DNA from: Streptomyces monomycini
GTDB taxonomy: Bacteria > Actinomycetota > Actinomycetes > Streptomycetales > Streptomycetaceae
Assembly (NCBI RefSeq): GCF_022271435.1
Contig: NZ_JAFIQY010000029.1
Span: forward strand, 41,791 to 105,790
Length of the DNA stretch: 64,000 nucleotides
Reading direction: 5' to 3'
The position numbers and the translations under genes were made by a program. The notes below the pieces were generated by a model. That model ran no database searches and had not been told where the DNA came from. It saw only the letters and a program-made list of their open reading frames with translations. Shown one piece after another: positions 33,541 through 42,384 of this stretch. The first letter of the stretch is position 1. Each line of letters begins with the position of its first letter.

Positions 33541-34377
33541 ATGTCCGTAGAACTGGGCAGCTCGAAGGTGCTTCCCGCGATTCCCGCGCCGGCACCACAT
33601 GTGCACGACGACGACGCTCTCAACACCCGTACGCTCTCCCGCTCCCTCTTCCTGCGGCTGGCCACGCTCGACAAGGACAGCCCGGAGCGCACGTACGTAC
33701 GCGACACCCTCATCGAACTGAACCTGCCGCTGGTGCGGTACGCGGCGGCACGTTTCCGCAGCCGCAACGAGCCGATGGAGGACATCGTCCAGGTCGGCAC
33801 GATCGGTCTGATCAAGGCCATCGACCGTTTCGATTGCGAACGCGGCGTCGAATTCCCGACGTTCGCGATGCCGACGGTGGTCGGCGAGATCAAGCGGTTC
33901 TTCCGCGACACCTCGTGGTCGGTCCGCGTTCCGCGCCGCCTCCAGGAGCTGCGCCTGGCCCTGACCAAGGCCAGCGACGAACTCGCCCAGAAGCTCGACC
34001 GCTCCCCCACCGTCACCGAACTGGCCCAGTGCCTCGGCGTGTCCGAGGAGGACGTCGTCGACGGCCTGGCCGTCGGCAACGCCTACACCGCCTCCTCGCT
34101 CGATTCCCCCTCCCCCGAGGACGACGGCGGCGAGGGCTCCCTCGCGGACCGCCTCGGCTACGAGGACAGCGCGCTCGAAGGTGTCGAGTACCGCGAGTCC
34201 CTGAAGCCCCTGCTGGCCAAACTCCCGCCGCGGGAGCGCCAGATCATCATGCTGCGCTTCTTCGCCAACATGACGCAGTCCCAGATTGGCGAAGAGGTCG
34301 GCATTTCCCAGATGCACGTCTCCCGCCTGCTCACCCGCACCCTGGCGACCCTGCGCGACGGCCTGATCTCGGACTGA
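33541..34377 (+). CDS. SigB/SigF-type RNA polymerase sigma factor (second of tandem pair)
   Basis: The 278-aa protein is about two thirds identical by eye to the upstream sigma factor in regions 2-4 (LPLVRYAAARFRSRNEPMED, PTVVGEIKRFFRD, SQMHVSRLLTR), with a longer N-terminus and an acidic insertion (SPSPEDDGGEG) before region 4. GGGGGTGGC lies directly before the ATG. The tandem arrangement points to local duplication followed by divergence of regulation. Confidence 0.92.
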   Translation: MSVELGSSKVLPAIPAPAPHVHDDDALNTRTLSRSLFLRLATLDKDSPERTYVRDTLIELNLPLVRYAAARFRSRNEPMEDIVQVGTIGLIKAIDRFDCERGVEFPTFAMPTVVGEIKRFFRDTSWSVRVPRRLQELRLALTKASDELAQKLDRSPTVTELAQCLGVSEEDVVDGLAVGNAYTASSLDSPSPEDDGGEGSLADRLGYEDSALEGVEYRESLKPLLAKLPPRERQIIMLRFFANMTQSQIGEEVGISQMHVSRLLTRTLATLRDGLISD

Positions 34378-34503
34378 GCCCCAGCAAGGCCAACGCCCGC
34401 CGGCGGGCCGACCGGCACCGCCCGGTGCCCCGTCTGCCGCACGGGCCGACGCCCAGCCGTACCGGGCCTATGCAACTGACGCCCCGTCAGTGACACTGGC
34501 CCG

Positions 34504-35517
34504 ATGCGACGGATCACGCGCGCCCCGAAAACCGCAAGTGCTCCCCGTACGCCCGGTAATCCCGGCTCTCCGCACACCCGGCAACCCCGTCTGCCCATGC
34601 GCGCCCCACAGGCCCCGCGCGGCTCACCTTTTCTGCGCGCCCCGAACCTCCCGCGCGCATCACACTCCCCGCACGTATCGCGCCTCCTGCGCGTACGGCG
34701 CCTCCCACGCGCCGTCCTGCCGGCCACCGCTTTGTGCCTGGCCGCGCTGCTCAGCGCCTGCGCCAGCGACGACGGCCATGGCCACGCCGCGGTGGGCGCC
34801 GCCGGCCCGGCGGACGGCCGATCCCCGACGAAACCGGTACCCCCGCGCGACGGGATCACCCTCACGCCTCTGGACGAAGCCGGCACCCCCACGACGGCCA
34901 ACGGCTCATCCTCGTACGCCTCACCGCCGCCATCGGCCCCCGGCACATCCGCCACACCCGGCTCCGACGCCGCTCCTCCGGCCGCCCCTCGACATCACGC
35001 CACCGGCAGCGACAGCGACAGCAGCAGCGACCGTGTTGCCGACCACGCCACCGCCCCCACCCCCGGTCCACCCGGCACATCTCCCGGACGCCCCTCCGGC
35101 GAAACCCCGCAACGCCCCCCGGCGCACCCCCCAGCACCCGGCACCGGCACCGGCCCCAGCCCTCGACCGACCCCCACGCCCAAGCCCAAGCCCACCCCGC
35201 AACCCGACACCCCACCCCACCTCACCGCCGGCCCCGTCAACCGATCGGGCACCGACGTCCGATGGTGCGAAAAGGTATCCGTCCCCCTGCACAACACCGG
35301 CGACCGCCCCGTCACTTCAGGCACCATCACCTTCGGCACCCACATCATCGGCGCCCTGGGCATCGACTGGACCACCCGCACCTCCACCCACCCGCTCCCC
35401 ACCCCCCTCACCGGCCACACCCGCCACACGGCCACCTGGCGCGTCTGCGTCGCCGCCTGGCGCGTACCTCTGGGGATGCACATCGAGACCCGGGACGTAC
35501 GCCTCGACTGGCACTGA
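34504..35517 (+). CDS. Proline-rich putative lipoprotein
   Basis: The protein has a hydrophobic helix with lipobox (LPATALCLAALLSAC) followed by a long Pro/Ser/Thr/Gly linker and a C-terminal beta-like domain of about 100 residues (VRWCEKVSVPLHNTGDRP, ATWRVCVAAWRV). From ATG 34504 about 70 basic, Pro-rich residues would precede the helix, which is odd for a signal peptide. A later start is likely (ATG 34597 is the only other ATG). The C-terminal domain seems to be a secreted cellulose-binding-like or adhesion beta-sandwich, unproven. Confidence 0.55.
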   Translation: MRRITRAPKTASAPRTPGNPGSPHTRQPRLPMRAPQAPRGSPFLRAPNLPRASHSPHVSRLLRVRRLPRAVLPATALCLAALLSACASDDGHGHAAVGAAGPADGRSPTKPVPPRDGITLTPLDEAGTPTTANGSSSYASPPPSAPGTSATPGSDAAPPAAPRHHATGSDSDSSSDRVADHATAPTPGPPGTSPGRPSGETPQRPPAHPPAPGTGTGPSPRPTPTPKPKPTPQPDTPPHLTAGPVNRSGTDVRWCEKVSVPLHNTGDRPVTSGTITFGTHIIGALGIDWTTRTSTHPLPTPLTGHTRHTATWRVCVAAWRVPLGMHIETRDVRLDWH

Positions 35518-35944
35518 CAGACCGGAACTGACCGCTCCGCCCCCACCCGGCCTGGACCACCACCCCCGGGCCGTGCGTCAATTCGACGCCCAGGGAGCAG
35601 ACAACGACCGTTACCACCCCGTAGACCACGCCGAGGACGAGGAGCGGAGCCGATACGGCACGTCCGCCCTCCCACCGGACTTCCCAGAAGACTTCCACGC
35701 CCGCTTCGCCCTCGCCCTCTAGCTGCCCGGCGTCCACGCAACCCGTACCAAGGGTGTCCGGGTGTACAGGCCCACGCCCAGCCCCCGAGACCGTGTCAGG
35801 GTCGTCACCCCGCAGGATGACCGCTGACGCGGCCGAAATCTGATTACTCCCGTACGCCTGCGCACTACATTCAACTCTCGTAACAGGCAACGGCGCAGGA
35901 GCGGACTGGGCAAGCCCCATCCTGCCGGAATCAGGGAGCGGCAC
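35518..35944. other. 427-bp intergenic region
   Basis: A plus-strand frame (about 35540-35722, ending DFPEDFHARFALAL) and an opposite one have coding-like third-position GC but no start, ribosome binding site or known motif, so no gene is called. The part after 35830 is less GC-rich and should hold the protease promoter. Confidence 0.35.
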
Positions 35945-37000
35945 GTGGGGCTGGAGCAACGACAGTACGGGCTCGGGGAGCGTCGGGTGGGCGCGCGTGC
36001 CGGAATGGCGCTGGGGGCGGCCGTCCTGACCGCCGCCACCCTCATGGCCACCACCATCGGCACCGCCGGCTCGGCCCAAGCCATGTCCGGCGGCACGCAG
36101 TTACCCCGGCCGGGCGCCACGCCCTGGCTCGCGACGCTGGCCGAGAAGGGCGCCACCCCGTTACTGGAACGCGCGTCCTGCGGCGGCGTCCTCATCGCGC
36201 CCGACCGCATCCTCACCGCGGCCCACTGCGTGAACGGTGTGGACGTTCAACGCATGGAGGTACACCTGGGCTCCTCGGTCCTCTCGCAGGACCCCGGCAC
36301 CGTACGCGGCATTCGCAGCGCCACCCTGCACCCGCGCTTCGAACTCCTGCCGTCCCCCGCCGCCCCCAACAGCCCGGAAATGTCCTCGGCCGCCTACGAC
36401 ATCGCCGTACTCCGCCTCGACACGCCGGTACGCGGCATCAAGCCGCTCCCCGTCACGCGGCACCGGCCACGCCCCGGCACCCCCGTATCGATCTTCAGCC
36501 ACGGCACCACGGCCCCGACGGACTCGTCCCGGCCGGGTACGGGGATACGCGGCGACGTACTGCGCCGCGGCGACCTCATCGTGCGCAGCCACGAGCGGTG
36601 CGCCGCGCAGACGCCGGCGGTGGTGGACGAGGCATCGGTCTTCTGCGCCCGGGACGCGCGCGGCGGTCTGCCGGACCGTACCCCCACGACCATGTGCACC
36701 GGCGACAGCGGCAGCCCGCTGGTGGCCTGGGGACGGCGCGGCCCCGAACTGACCGGCATCTTCAGTTTCGCCGGCGAGACCGCCGGAAAGGTCTGCGGGC
36801 AGCCCGCCGACGCGGCGTTCGCCGACGTACCGGCACTGCTGCCGGACCTGACACCGTCGCCGCTTCCGCTGGAGCAGCGCGCGGCCGCGCGCCCGGATGG
36901 CGGCCACGCCCCGCTCGGCTGTGCCACCAAGGACTTCCAGCCCCACCCGGCGACGGCGGCCGCCCTCATCGCGGCAGGCGCGCGCCCCCGGGACGCGTGA
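35945..37000 (+). CDS. Secreted trypsin-like serine protease (S1)
   Basis: The 351-aa protein has a signal peptide (ARAGMALGAAVLTAATLMAT, cleavage near AQA-MSGG) and a chymotrypsin-fold domain with the full triad: His in LTAAHCV, Asp in AYDIAVL, and Ser in CTGDSGSPLVAW. Cysteines flank the His and Ser as usual. The mature start (MSGGTQLPRPGATPW) resembles trypsin-like activation sites. A 50-residue tail after the protease domain has no known motif. GTG 35945 follows GGGAG. Confidence 0.92.
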   Translation: MGLEQRQYGLGERRVGARAGMALGAAVLTAATLMATTIGTAGSAQAMSGGTQLPRPGATPWLATLAEKGATPLLERASCGGVLIAPDRILTAAHCVNGVDVQRMEVHLGSSVLSQDPGTVRGIRSATLHPRFELLPSPAAPNSPEMSSAAYDIAVLRLDTPVRGIKPLPVTRHRPRPGTPVSIFSHGTTAPTDSSRPGTGIRGDVLRRGDLIVRSHERCAAQTPAVVDEASVFCARDARGGLPDRTPTTMCTGDSGSPLVAWGRRGPELTGIFSFAGETAGKVCGQPADAAFADVPALLPDLTPSPLPLEQRAAARPDGGHAPLGCATKDFQPHPATAAALIAAGARPRDA

Positions 37001-37007
37001 CGCCGGT

Positions 37008-37127
37008 CGGCACGTGGGACGGGGCGCTCGGCACATGAGGCGGGACGGTCTGCACGTCACGCGGGGCGGTCGGCACATGAGGCGGAACGGTCGGCACGTC
37101 ACACGGGGCGCTCGGCACGCGCCCCGG
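37008..37127. repeat. 21-bp tandem repeat, about 5.7 copies
   Basis: Units begin CGGCAC (one reads CTGCAC) at 37008, 37029, 37050, 37071 and 37092, with a partial at 37113. Alternate units are more alike (ACATGAGGCGG type and ACGTCACRCGG type), so the array also has a 42-bp period. It lies between the protease stop and the end of the convergent membrane gene, with no good terminator elsewhere. Confidence 0.85.
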
Positions 37128-37131
37128 ACCA

Positions 37132-37533
37132 TCAGTTGAAGGCGACCGCAGCCGCCCCGCCGAGCGCGGCCAGTACGTACGCCGGTACCTCCTGCCACCC
37201 CGTGAACGGCTTCCCGCGGCCCCGGGTGCTGAGCAGTCGCACGGTCCGGCCCGCATACCCCGGCACCAGCACACCGAGTACGCCGAGGGTGCCGACGCTC
37301 CACTCGAAGTCGATGCCGCTGAGCACGGCCGTGCCGACCATGGCCAGTGTGGCGACCGCGTACAGCGGGCCGGGGCCGAGCCCGGCCTCGTCACGCGGTT
37401 GGGGCGATGCTTCGTCCTCGCCTCCGGGCTCCCCGGAGTGGCGCCGATCCCGCTGTTCGACGCCGAAACAGGCGAGCAGCAAGACGACGGTCTCCACCAC
37501 CAGGACGGCGGCCGCGACGAGTACGAAGGTCAT
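37132..37533 (-). CDS. Small integral membrane protein
   Basis: The 133-aa protein has four hydrophobic segments: an N-terminal helix (LVAAAVLVVETVVLLLACF), a charged loop (residues about 27-52), and three more helices ending AYVLAALGGAAAVAF. The charged loop is probably cytoplasmic. No family recognised. It converges on the protease gene across the 21-bp repeat array. Confidence 0.65.
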   Translation of the reverse strand: MTFVLVAAAVLVVETVVLLLACFGVEQRDRRHSGEPGGEDEASPQPRDEAGLGPGPLYAVATLAMVGTAVLSGIDFEWSVGTLGVLGVLVPGYAGRTVRLLSTRGRGKPFTGWQEVPAYVLAALGGAAAVAFN

Positions 37534-37567
37534 GTGTCCCCCTCACACGTGCCTGCTGCCCCATGTT

Positions 37568-38212
37568 CTACGGCTTCGGCGCCACCGCGGCCAGCTCCTC
37601 CACCGATCCCGACGTGATCGTCCGAACATGCTCGGTGATGTGCTCCACGGGCCAGTCCCACCACGCCAGTTCGAGCAGCCGGTCGGTGTCCGCCCCGTCG
37701 TAGCGGCGGCGGATCAGCTTGGCCGGATTGCCGCCGACGATGCCGTAGTCCGGTACGTCGTCCACGACGACGGCCCCGGAGGCGATGACCGCGCCGTGGC
37801 CGATCCGTACGCCCGGCATGACCATGGACCGGTACCCGAACCACACGTCGTTGCCGACCACCGTGTCGCCCTTGCCCGGCAGCCCGCTGATCAGGTCGAA
37901 GTGCTCGGACCACGACCCGCCCATGATCGGGAAGGGGAACGTCGAAGGGCCGTCCATCCGGTGGTTGGCGCCGTTCATGATGAACCGCACGCCCTCGCCC
38001 AGCGCGCAGTACTTACCGATGACCAGCTTCTCGGGCCCGTAGTGGTACAGCACGTTCCGCGTCTCGAAGGCGGTCGGGTCGTCCGGGTCGTCGTAGTACG
38101 AGAAGTCACCGACCTCGATGAGCGGCGAGGTGACGAGGGGCTTCAGCAGCACCACCCGCGGCTGGCCGGGCATCGGGTGCACGACGTTCGGGTCAGCGGG
38201 GACAAGTGGCAT
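37568..38212 (-). CDS. XAT-type (Vat-like) O-acetyltransferase
   Basis: The 214-aa protein is a left-handed beta-helix enzyme of the xenobiotic acetyltransferase family. Its start (PDPNVVHPMPGQPRV-like) and GDFSYYDDPDD match Vat/streptogramin A acetyltransferases. The catalytic His is in NGANHRMDG, and hexapeptide repeats run through VVGNDVWFGYRSMVMPGVRI and ASGAVVVDDVPDYGIVGGNP. It would acetylate a hydroxyl of an antibiotic or sugar using acetyl-CoA. The true substrate in Streptomyces is often unknown. Confidence 0.9.
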   Translation of the reverse strand: MPLVPADPNVVHPMPGQPRVVLLKPLVTSPLIEVGDFSYYDDPDDPTAFETRNVLYHYGPEKLVIGKYCALGEGVRFIMNGANHRMDGPSTFPFPIMGGSWSEHFDLISGLPGKGDTVVGNDVWFGYRSMVMPGVRIGHGAVIASGAVVVDDVPDYGIVGGNPAKLIRRRYDGADTDRLLELAWWDWPVEHITEHVRTITSGSVEELAAVAPKP

Positions 38213-38390
38213 CGGGCATCGCCCTCTCGTAAGGGGGAACGGTGGGATACGCATCGGTCCGGATACTCGGCTCCGGCTCTCGCGCCATGATCGCAATCAC
38301 CGCCACCGCACGCGACCGGTTACCGAGGTCGACGCGGCCACGCCGGAGCCGGCCGGCGCGTAGATCAGCCGGCGCGCATCCCGGCCGAGT

Positions 38391-38795
38391 TCACCTAGCA
38401 GGTTCCGGCAGGGGGCCGAGACGCTCCATGACCCGCTTGCGCAGGAGAAGGTACTCGTCCCAGCGGCGCAGCGGGCCCGGCGGACGTTCCACCACACGGC
38501 CCTCGGTGACGGTCTGACCTCGCTTGAACTGCTCGCGCGTCAAGTCGAGCTCGATGCCGCTGGCCAGCCGGTTCCACATATGGAAATTGTGCCGGTCCCC
38601 GTTGAAGTACACCTCGCCCGCCATCAGATCGCCGCCGAAGACATCATTGACGATCAAAGCCGTGATGTCGCAGTGCCCCCAGGCCGGGTTCTCCGGCTGC
38701 CAGCCGGAGCGGGCCAGGTCGTCAGGCGAGCAGGTGTCAGCGGCCCAGCTGGCGCGTAAGGCTTCGTCAAGTTCGAGCAGAGTCCAGGGCATCAT
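38391..38795 (-). CDS. YunG-like protein
   Basis: The 134-aa protein has WAADTCSPDDL, then NPAWGHCDITALIVNDVFGG and HNFHMWNRLASGIELDLT, the pattern of the YunG family: a conserved Trp/Asp, a Cys in GHC, and HxWN with DLT. The Cys-His arrangement suggests a papain-like fold, but activity is unknown. Two ATG codons occur in a row at 38795 and 38792. It stands alone. Confidence 0.65.
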   Translation of the reverse strand: MMPWTLLELDEALRASWAADTCSPDDLARSGWQPENPAWGHCDITALIVNDVFGGDLMAGEVYFNGDRHNFHMWNRLASGIELDLTREQFKRGQTVTEGRVVERPPGPLRRWDEYLLLRKRVMERLGPLPEPAR

Positions 38796-39019
38796 GACGT
38801 CAGCATCGCAGCCACCACTGACATCGACGCTGACGCGGAGCCGGCCCGGAGCACGGCCAGGACCGGAGCCCCAGTCGCCGATCACCGCGCCTCCACGTTT
38901 TCCCAACGCACGGAGTCGGCACAAAAGTTGCTCTATCAGCAACAATACTTGCCACTCCGCGAAAGCAGGCGCAGCCTGTTGCCCACTGAAGGCCGTCGCA
39001 AGAATCAGGGGGCAACACG

Positions 39020-39463
39020 ATGACCAGCCACCATGACACCGGGACCACGCCCAGCACCGACGCCGACGCGCCACGCGGCAACCGCGTGCACCTCGTCCGG
39101 GCCGGCGAGCTGGACGGCCATGCCGCGATCAGCGGCGGCACCGTCGGCTCGAAGCGGCTCTGGATGGGGATGGTCGTGAACCCGCCGCTCAGCTCGACGG
39201 ACAACCACCACCACGGCGCGTCGGAAGCGGGCATCTACGTCGTCAGCGGCCACCCCGTCTTCGTCCACCACGACGGCGAACAGGAGGTACGGATCACCGC
39301 GCACCCCGGCGACTTCGTACTCGTCCCGCCCTTCGTCCCCCACCGCGAGGAGAACCCCGACCCGGACGAACCGGCGGTCGTCGTGATCGCCCGCACCACG
39401 CAGGAGCCGATCAAGGTGTCCGTACCCGAGCTGTACCGGCATGAGGAGCCCGGCACGCGGTAG
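39020..39463 (+). CDS. Cupin-domain protein
   Basis: The 147-aa single-domain cupin carries NHHHGASEAGIYVVSG (motif 1) and GDFVLVPPFVPHREEN (motif 2), with three to four metal-binding His and a Glu. No signal peptide, so cytoplasmic. GGGGCAACACG precedes the ATG. A role in small-molecule sensing or sugar/aromatic metabolism is possible. A MarR gene follows 86 nt later in the same direction. Confidence 0.85.
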   Translation: MTSHHDTGTTPSTDADAPRGNRVHLVRAGELDGHAAISGGTVGSKRLWMGMVVNPPLSSTDNHHHGASEAGIYVVSGHPVFVHHDGEQEVRITAHPGDFVLVPPFVPHREENPDPDEPAVVVIARTTQEPIKVSVPELYRHEEPGTR

Positions 39464-39549
39464 CCGACAGCTCCAGGCGCAGCCCCGCCACCTGGGACAC
39501 TGGTACCGGAAGAGCCCTTACTGACGCACACCGCTAGGGAGAGTCACAG

Positions 39550-39999
39550 GTGAGCAAGGCGCCGGAGAGTGCCCTGTCGACCGTCATGATGGTGATCGCC
39601 ACCGGACGGCGTCTCCAGGAGCAGCTGGAAACGCGGCTCACCGGCGTCGGCCTGTCGATGCGGCTTTTCGGGGCGCTCGGGCACATCTCCCGCGACCCCG
39701 ACCTCTCGTACAGCGACCTGGCCCGCCGCGCGGGCGTGACGAGCCAGAGCATGCGCGCCACGGTCCTCATGCTGGAGGAACTGGGTGCGGTGGAACGCAA
39801 CCTGCGCGGCCAGGGACACCGCGCGCGCCTGGAGCTGACGGACAAGGGCCGCGCGCTGCTCGCTCAGGCGCGGGGCATCCTGTCCGAGCTGGACGAGGAG
39901 TTCCTGAAGGCCGCGGGGCAGGACCAGAAGGCGGCCCTGGACGCCGCCTGCGAGCGCGCGCTGGCCCCTGGGGGCCCGTTTCCCTTCCGGGCCGAATAG
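39550..39999 (+). CDS. MarR-family regulator
   Basis: The 149-aa winged-helix protein has LSYSDLARRAGVTSQSMRATV (HTH), LGAVERNLRGQGHRARLELT (wing) and a long C-terminal dimer helix. GTG 39550 follows AGGGAG. It probably controls the upstream cupin and/or itself. Confidence 0.9.
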   Translation: MSKAPESALSTVMMVIATGRRLQEQLETRLTGVGLSMRLFGALGHISRDPDLSYSDLARRAGVTSQSMRATVLMLEELGAVERNLRGQGHRARLELTDKGRALLAQARGILSELDEEFLKAAGQDQKAALDAACERALAPGGPFPFRAE

Positions 40000-40132
40000 C
40001 CCGCGCCCCTGGCTCAGCCCCGGTGCCGTACGAACACGGCCGGGTGACAGCCCGCCTTCGGCATACCTTACGGGCGGGTGGCGGCGTTGAATGAACACGT
40101 GGCCACCCGCCGTTCTCCGGGAGGATGTGCAC

Positions 40133-40690
40133 ATGAGCATCGAGTCGGGCGACTACAGCAGCGGCATCAATCCAGAGCATGCCCTGAAGTACGCGATCCA
40201 GCATCTTCGCGGCGACCGGGTCCAGATCATTGAGGGAGTCATCGAGCCGGTGTCGCCAACCTGGGACCACGAATCCACCGCCGACATCCTCCGTGAACAG
40301 ATTCGCGCCCGCGCCCGCGAACTCGGTTGCATGATCGGCTCCGGCAACCTCGACCTGCCCGGTTCCCCCAACTGGTACGTACCCGATCTCGCCGTCGTCC
40401 CAGCCGCCGCAGCCAAGGGCGCCGGCGCACTCCTTCCCGACCAGACACTGCTGGTCGTGGAGGTCACGTCGGATTCCAACGCCGACACCGACCGCGTCGT
40501 CAAGCGCCGCCGCTACGCCGAATACGGTGCGCCCCTGTACCTGCTCGTAGACCGCCGGCAGCGCGCCCTCACCCTGTTCGCCGAGCCCGGCCACCTCGGG
40601 TACACCCGCATCACCGGCCCGCTGCCGTACGGCACCCCGCTGCATCTCCCGGACCCGTTCAGCCTGGACCTGGACACCAGCGGCTGGTGA
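40133..40690 (+). CDS. Uma2 family (DUF820) endonuclease-like protein
   Basis: The 185-aa protein keeps the PD-(D/E)XK core of the Uma2 family: VPDLAVVP, then LLVVEVTSDSN and RRRYAEYGAPLYLLVD. GGGAGGATGTG precedes the ATG. These genes are multiplied in Streptomyces and cyanobacteria, perhaps as mobile nucleases; biological role unknown. It converges with the GntR gene (17-nt gap). Confidence 0.88.
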   Translation: MSIESGDYSSGINPEHALKYAIQHLRGDRVQIIEGVIEPVSPTWDHESTADILREQIRARARELGCMIGSGNLDLPGSPNWYVPDLAVVPAAAAKGAGALLPDQTLLVVEVTSDSNADTDRVVKRRRYAEYGAPLYLLVDRRQRALTLFAEPGHLGYTRITGPLPYGTPLHLPDPFSLDLDTSGW

Positions 40691-40707
40691 AGCGCGGACG
40701 CGTCCGA

Positions 40708-41211
40708 TCAAGCTTCGCCTGAACCCTCGCCGGGCTCCGTCGGCAGATGCGGCGATACGAACGACCCCATGCCGGGCATGGTGGTGATCAGCCCTTCTTC
40801 CCGGAGGGCGGCGGTGACCTTGCGTACGGTCACGCGCGCGACGCCGAACTCCTGCTCCATCTTGACCTCGGAGATCAGATGACGGGGCGGATATTCGCCA
40901 CTGGTGATGCGCGACCGCAGCACGTCGGCGATCTTCTCCCATTTCGAGCGCGGACGCGCTGTCCGCGACTCGTTCCCGGCCTCCGCCTGCCGTGAGACGT
41001 ACGACCCGAGTCCAGGCTCGGTGGTGATCAGCCCCTCCGCCCGCAGCCCACGGTGCACTTTGTGGGCGGTGACACCTGCGATGCCGAACTCCTCCTCAAG
41101 CTGGAGGACCGAGGGGACGCGTTCCCCTGGCGCGTACGTACCGTCGGCGATGCGCGCGCGGATCACGTCGGCGACCTGGTGCCAGCGGGGCCGGTCAGGG
41201 GCAAAATCCAT
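40708..41211 (-). CDS. Double winged-helix GntR-type regulator
   Basis: The 167-aa protein consists of two GntR DNA-binding domains in a row: residues about 8-75 (WHQVADVIRARIADGTYAPG, VTAHKVHRGLRAEGLI, GSYVS) and 90-155 (WEKIADVLRSRITSGEYPP, VTVRKVTAALREEGLI, GSFVS). There is no effector domain, so it may bind DNA as an internal pseudo-dimer. Start ATG 41211 or the adjacent GTG 41214; no clear ribosome binding site. A palindrome in the divergent gap is its probable operator. Confidence 0.88.
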   Translation of the reverse strand: MDFAPDRPRWHQVADVIRARIADGTYAPGERVPSVLQLEEEFGIAGVTAHKVHRGLRAEGLITTEPGLGSYVSRQAEAGNESRTARPRSKWEKIADVLRSRITSGEYPPRHLISEVKMEQEFGVARVTVRKVTAALREEGLITTMPGMGSFVSPHLPTEPGEGSGEA

Positions 41212-41264
41212 CACTCGAACACGCTAAGCAAGCTATGCCATGCCTGGCGATATGCCCCGTTCGA

Positions 41265-41282
41265 GGGAATGTATAGATTCCC
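41265..41282. promoter_or_regulatory. Operator-like palindrome between gntR and a small gene pair
   Basis: GGGAAT-GTATAG-ATTCCC has perfect 6-bp arms with an AT-rich centre containing TATAG. It lies 51 nt from the GntR start and about 100 nt before the divergent 41386 gene. Confidence 0.45.
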
Positions 41283-41385
41283 CAGACACATCCATAGAAC
41301 GCGCATCTAGGCTTCGTGTCCTGAAGCCCCGGCGAGTGCTAGCCCACCCCCGGGGCGTGGCCAACGCTGCGCAAGGAGCGCCGAC

Positions 41386-41655
41386 ATGCGTCACCGTATT
41401 CGTCGACTGGCGGCACGGATGGGGAAACTCATCTCACCGCCGTCCATCACGCCCTTCACCACCTCTCACGCGCCCTCGCGCCCCTCCCCCACCGCAAGGC
41501 CGCGAGCCGCCTCCCACCCGCTCGACACCCCCCTGAACACCGACACCTCCCCCCTCGTACGCCCCTACCTGACCGCCTACGAAGTACGGGACCACGAACA
41601 ACAAACCCGACGCTTCGCGCGCCTCCGCGCAATGCACGGGGAGTTCGCCGTATGA
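41386..41655 (+). CDS. Hypothetical 89-aa protein
   Basis: Basic N-terminus (MRHRIRRLAARMG), a Pro/Thr/Ser-rich middle and a helical, charged C-terminus (YEVRDHEQQTRRFARLRAMH). GGAGC lies upstream. It overlaps the next gene by 4 nt (ATGA). Such GntR-linked small gene pairs recur in Streptomyces; function unknown. Confidence 0.6.
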   Translation: MRHRIRRLAARMGKLISPPSITPFTTSHAPSRPSPTARPRAASHPLDTPLNTDTSPLVRPYLTAYEVRDHEQQTRRFARLRAMHGEFAV

Positions 41656-41996
41656 GCGCGGCAGAGGGGCCTGTACCGGGCATGCGCCTGCTGCCCTGGT
41701 CGCAGGAGGGCGGGAAGCAGTGTCTGCTGTCGACCGACGGTGACGGCTACGTGGCGCGGTTCGCGGACGACATGGAGGCAGCGCAGCTCGACATGGGTAC
41801 GGAGCTGCTCGATCACGCCGGGGCGATGCTGGGCGAACCCGACGCGTCCGCCAGTGAACTGCGCTTCCTCGCCAATCGGTTGGCCGAGGCGCTGCATGAC
41901 GCGTTGCGGGTCGCCGACAGCCGAGGCCGGCGGATTCCCGGCCTGGGCGGTGCGAGCGGAAAGGGGGGCGTCGGCCGCTTGGCCGCGGCCGAGTGA
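41652..41996 (+). CDS. Hypothetical 114-aa protein
   Basis: Soluble, with a beta-hairpin start (MRLLPWSQEGGKQCLLSTD-like, then GYVARFADDMEAAQ) and an acidic helix (ELRFLANRLAEALHDALRVAD). It is coupled to the upstream small gene by ATGA overlap. No family named; the pair, plus the GntR protein, seems to be one module. Confidence 0.65.
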   Translation: MSAAEGPVPGMRLLPWSQEGGKQCLLSTDGDGYVARFADDMEAAQLDMGTELLDHAGAMLGEPDASASELRFLANRLAEALHDALRVADSRGRRIPGLGGASGKGGVGRLAAAE

Positions 41997-42032
41997 GGGG
42001 ACGTCAGGCCGACGTGGCCGGAGGGCGGCCGG

Positions 42033-42251
42033 TCAGCTCAGCGCGAGCCACGCGGCGCCGACGACGACCGCGATCGCGACGATCACGCCGACGATGACGC
42101 CGATGCGGGGGCCGCCGGACGACTGCTGCTGGGCCGCTGCCCGGCGGCCGCCGGGCTCGGGGGCGCCCTCGTCCACGAAGGCGCGGAACATCTGCGTGCT
42201 GCCGGCCGGGTCGGGCTGGCCGTTGGCCGGGTTCTGCTGGTAGTTCGCCAT
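42033..42251 (-). CDS. Small tail-anchored membrane protein
   Basis: The 72-aa protein has a polar N-terminal half (MANYQQNPANGQPDP, PGGRRAAAQQQ) and one C-terminal membrane helix (IGVIVGVIVAIAVVVGAAWL). Tail-anchor topology with the N-terminus in the cytoplasm is likely. Function unknown. Confidence 0.65.
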   Translation of the reverse strand: MANYQQNPANGQPDPAGSTQMFRAFVDEGAPEPGGRRAAAQQQSSGGPRIGVIVGVIVAIAVVVGAAWLALS

Positions 42252-42384
42252 AGGCCAGGACCCTAGCGAACCCGGCATGTACGGCACACCCCTGGGCCTC
42301 GTGCGTCACAGCACAGTTGCCCGCCGATCCGCTCCACCGGCTCCACCGGCTCCACCAACTCCACCGGCCTCGGGTCCATCGGCC

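Noticed and set aside
35540..35722. Plus-strand frame ending DFPEDFHARFALAL and an opposing hydrophobic frame
   Set aside because: Good codon bias but no start, ribosome binding site or motif in either direction.
37008..37127. CRISPR-like array
   Set aside because: Units are contiguous with no unique spacers.
36966..37394. 142-codon minus-strand frame with a seven-residue repeat
   Set aside because: The repeat is a by-product of the 21-bp noncoding array; the true gene there is in another frame with clear membrane helices.
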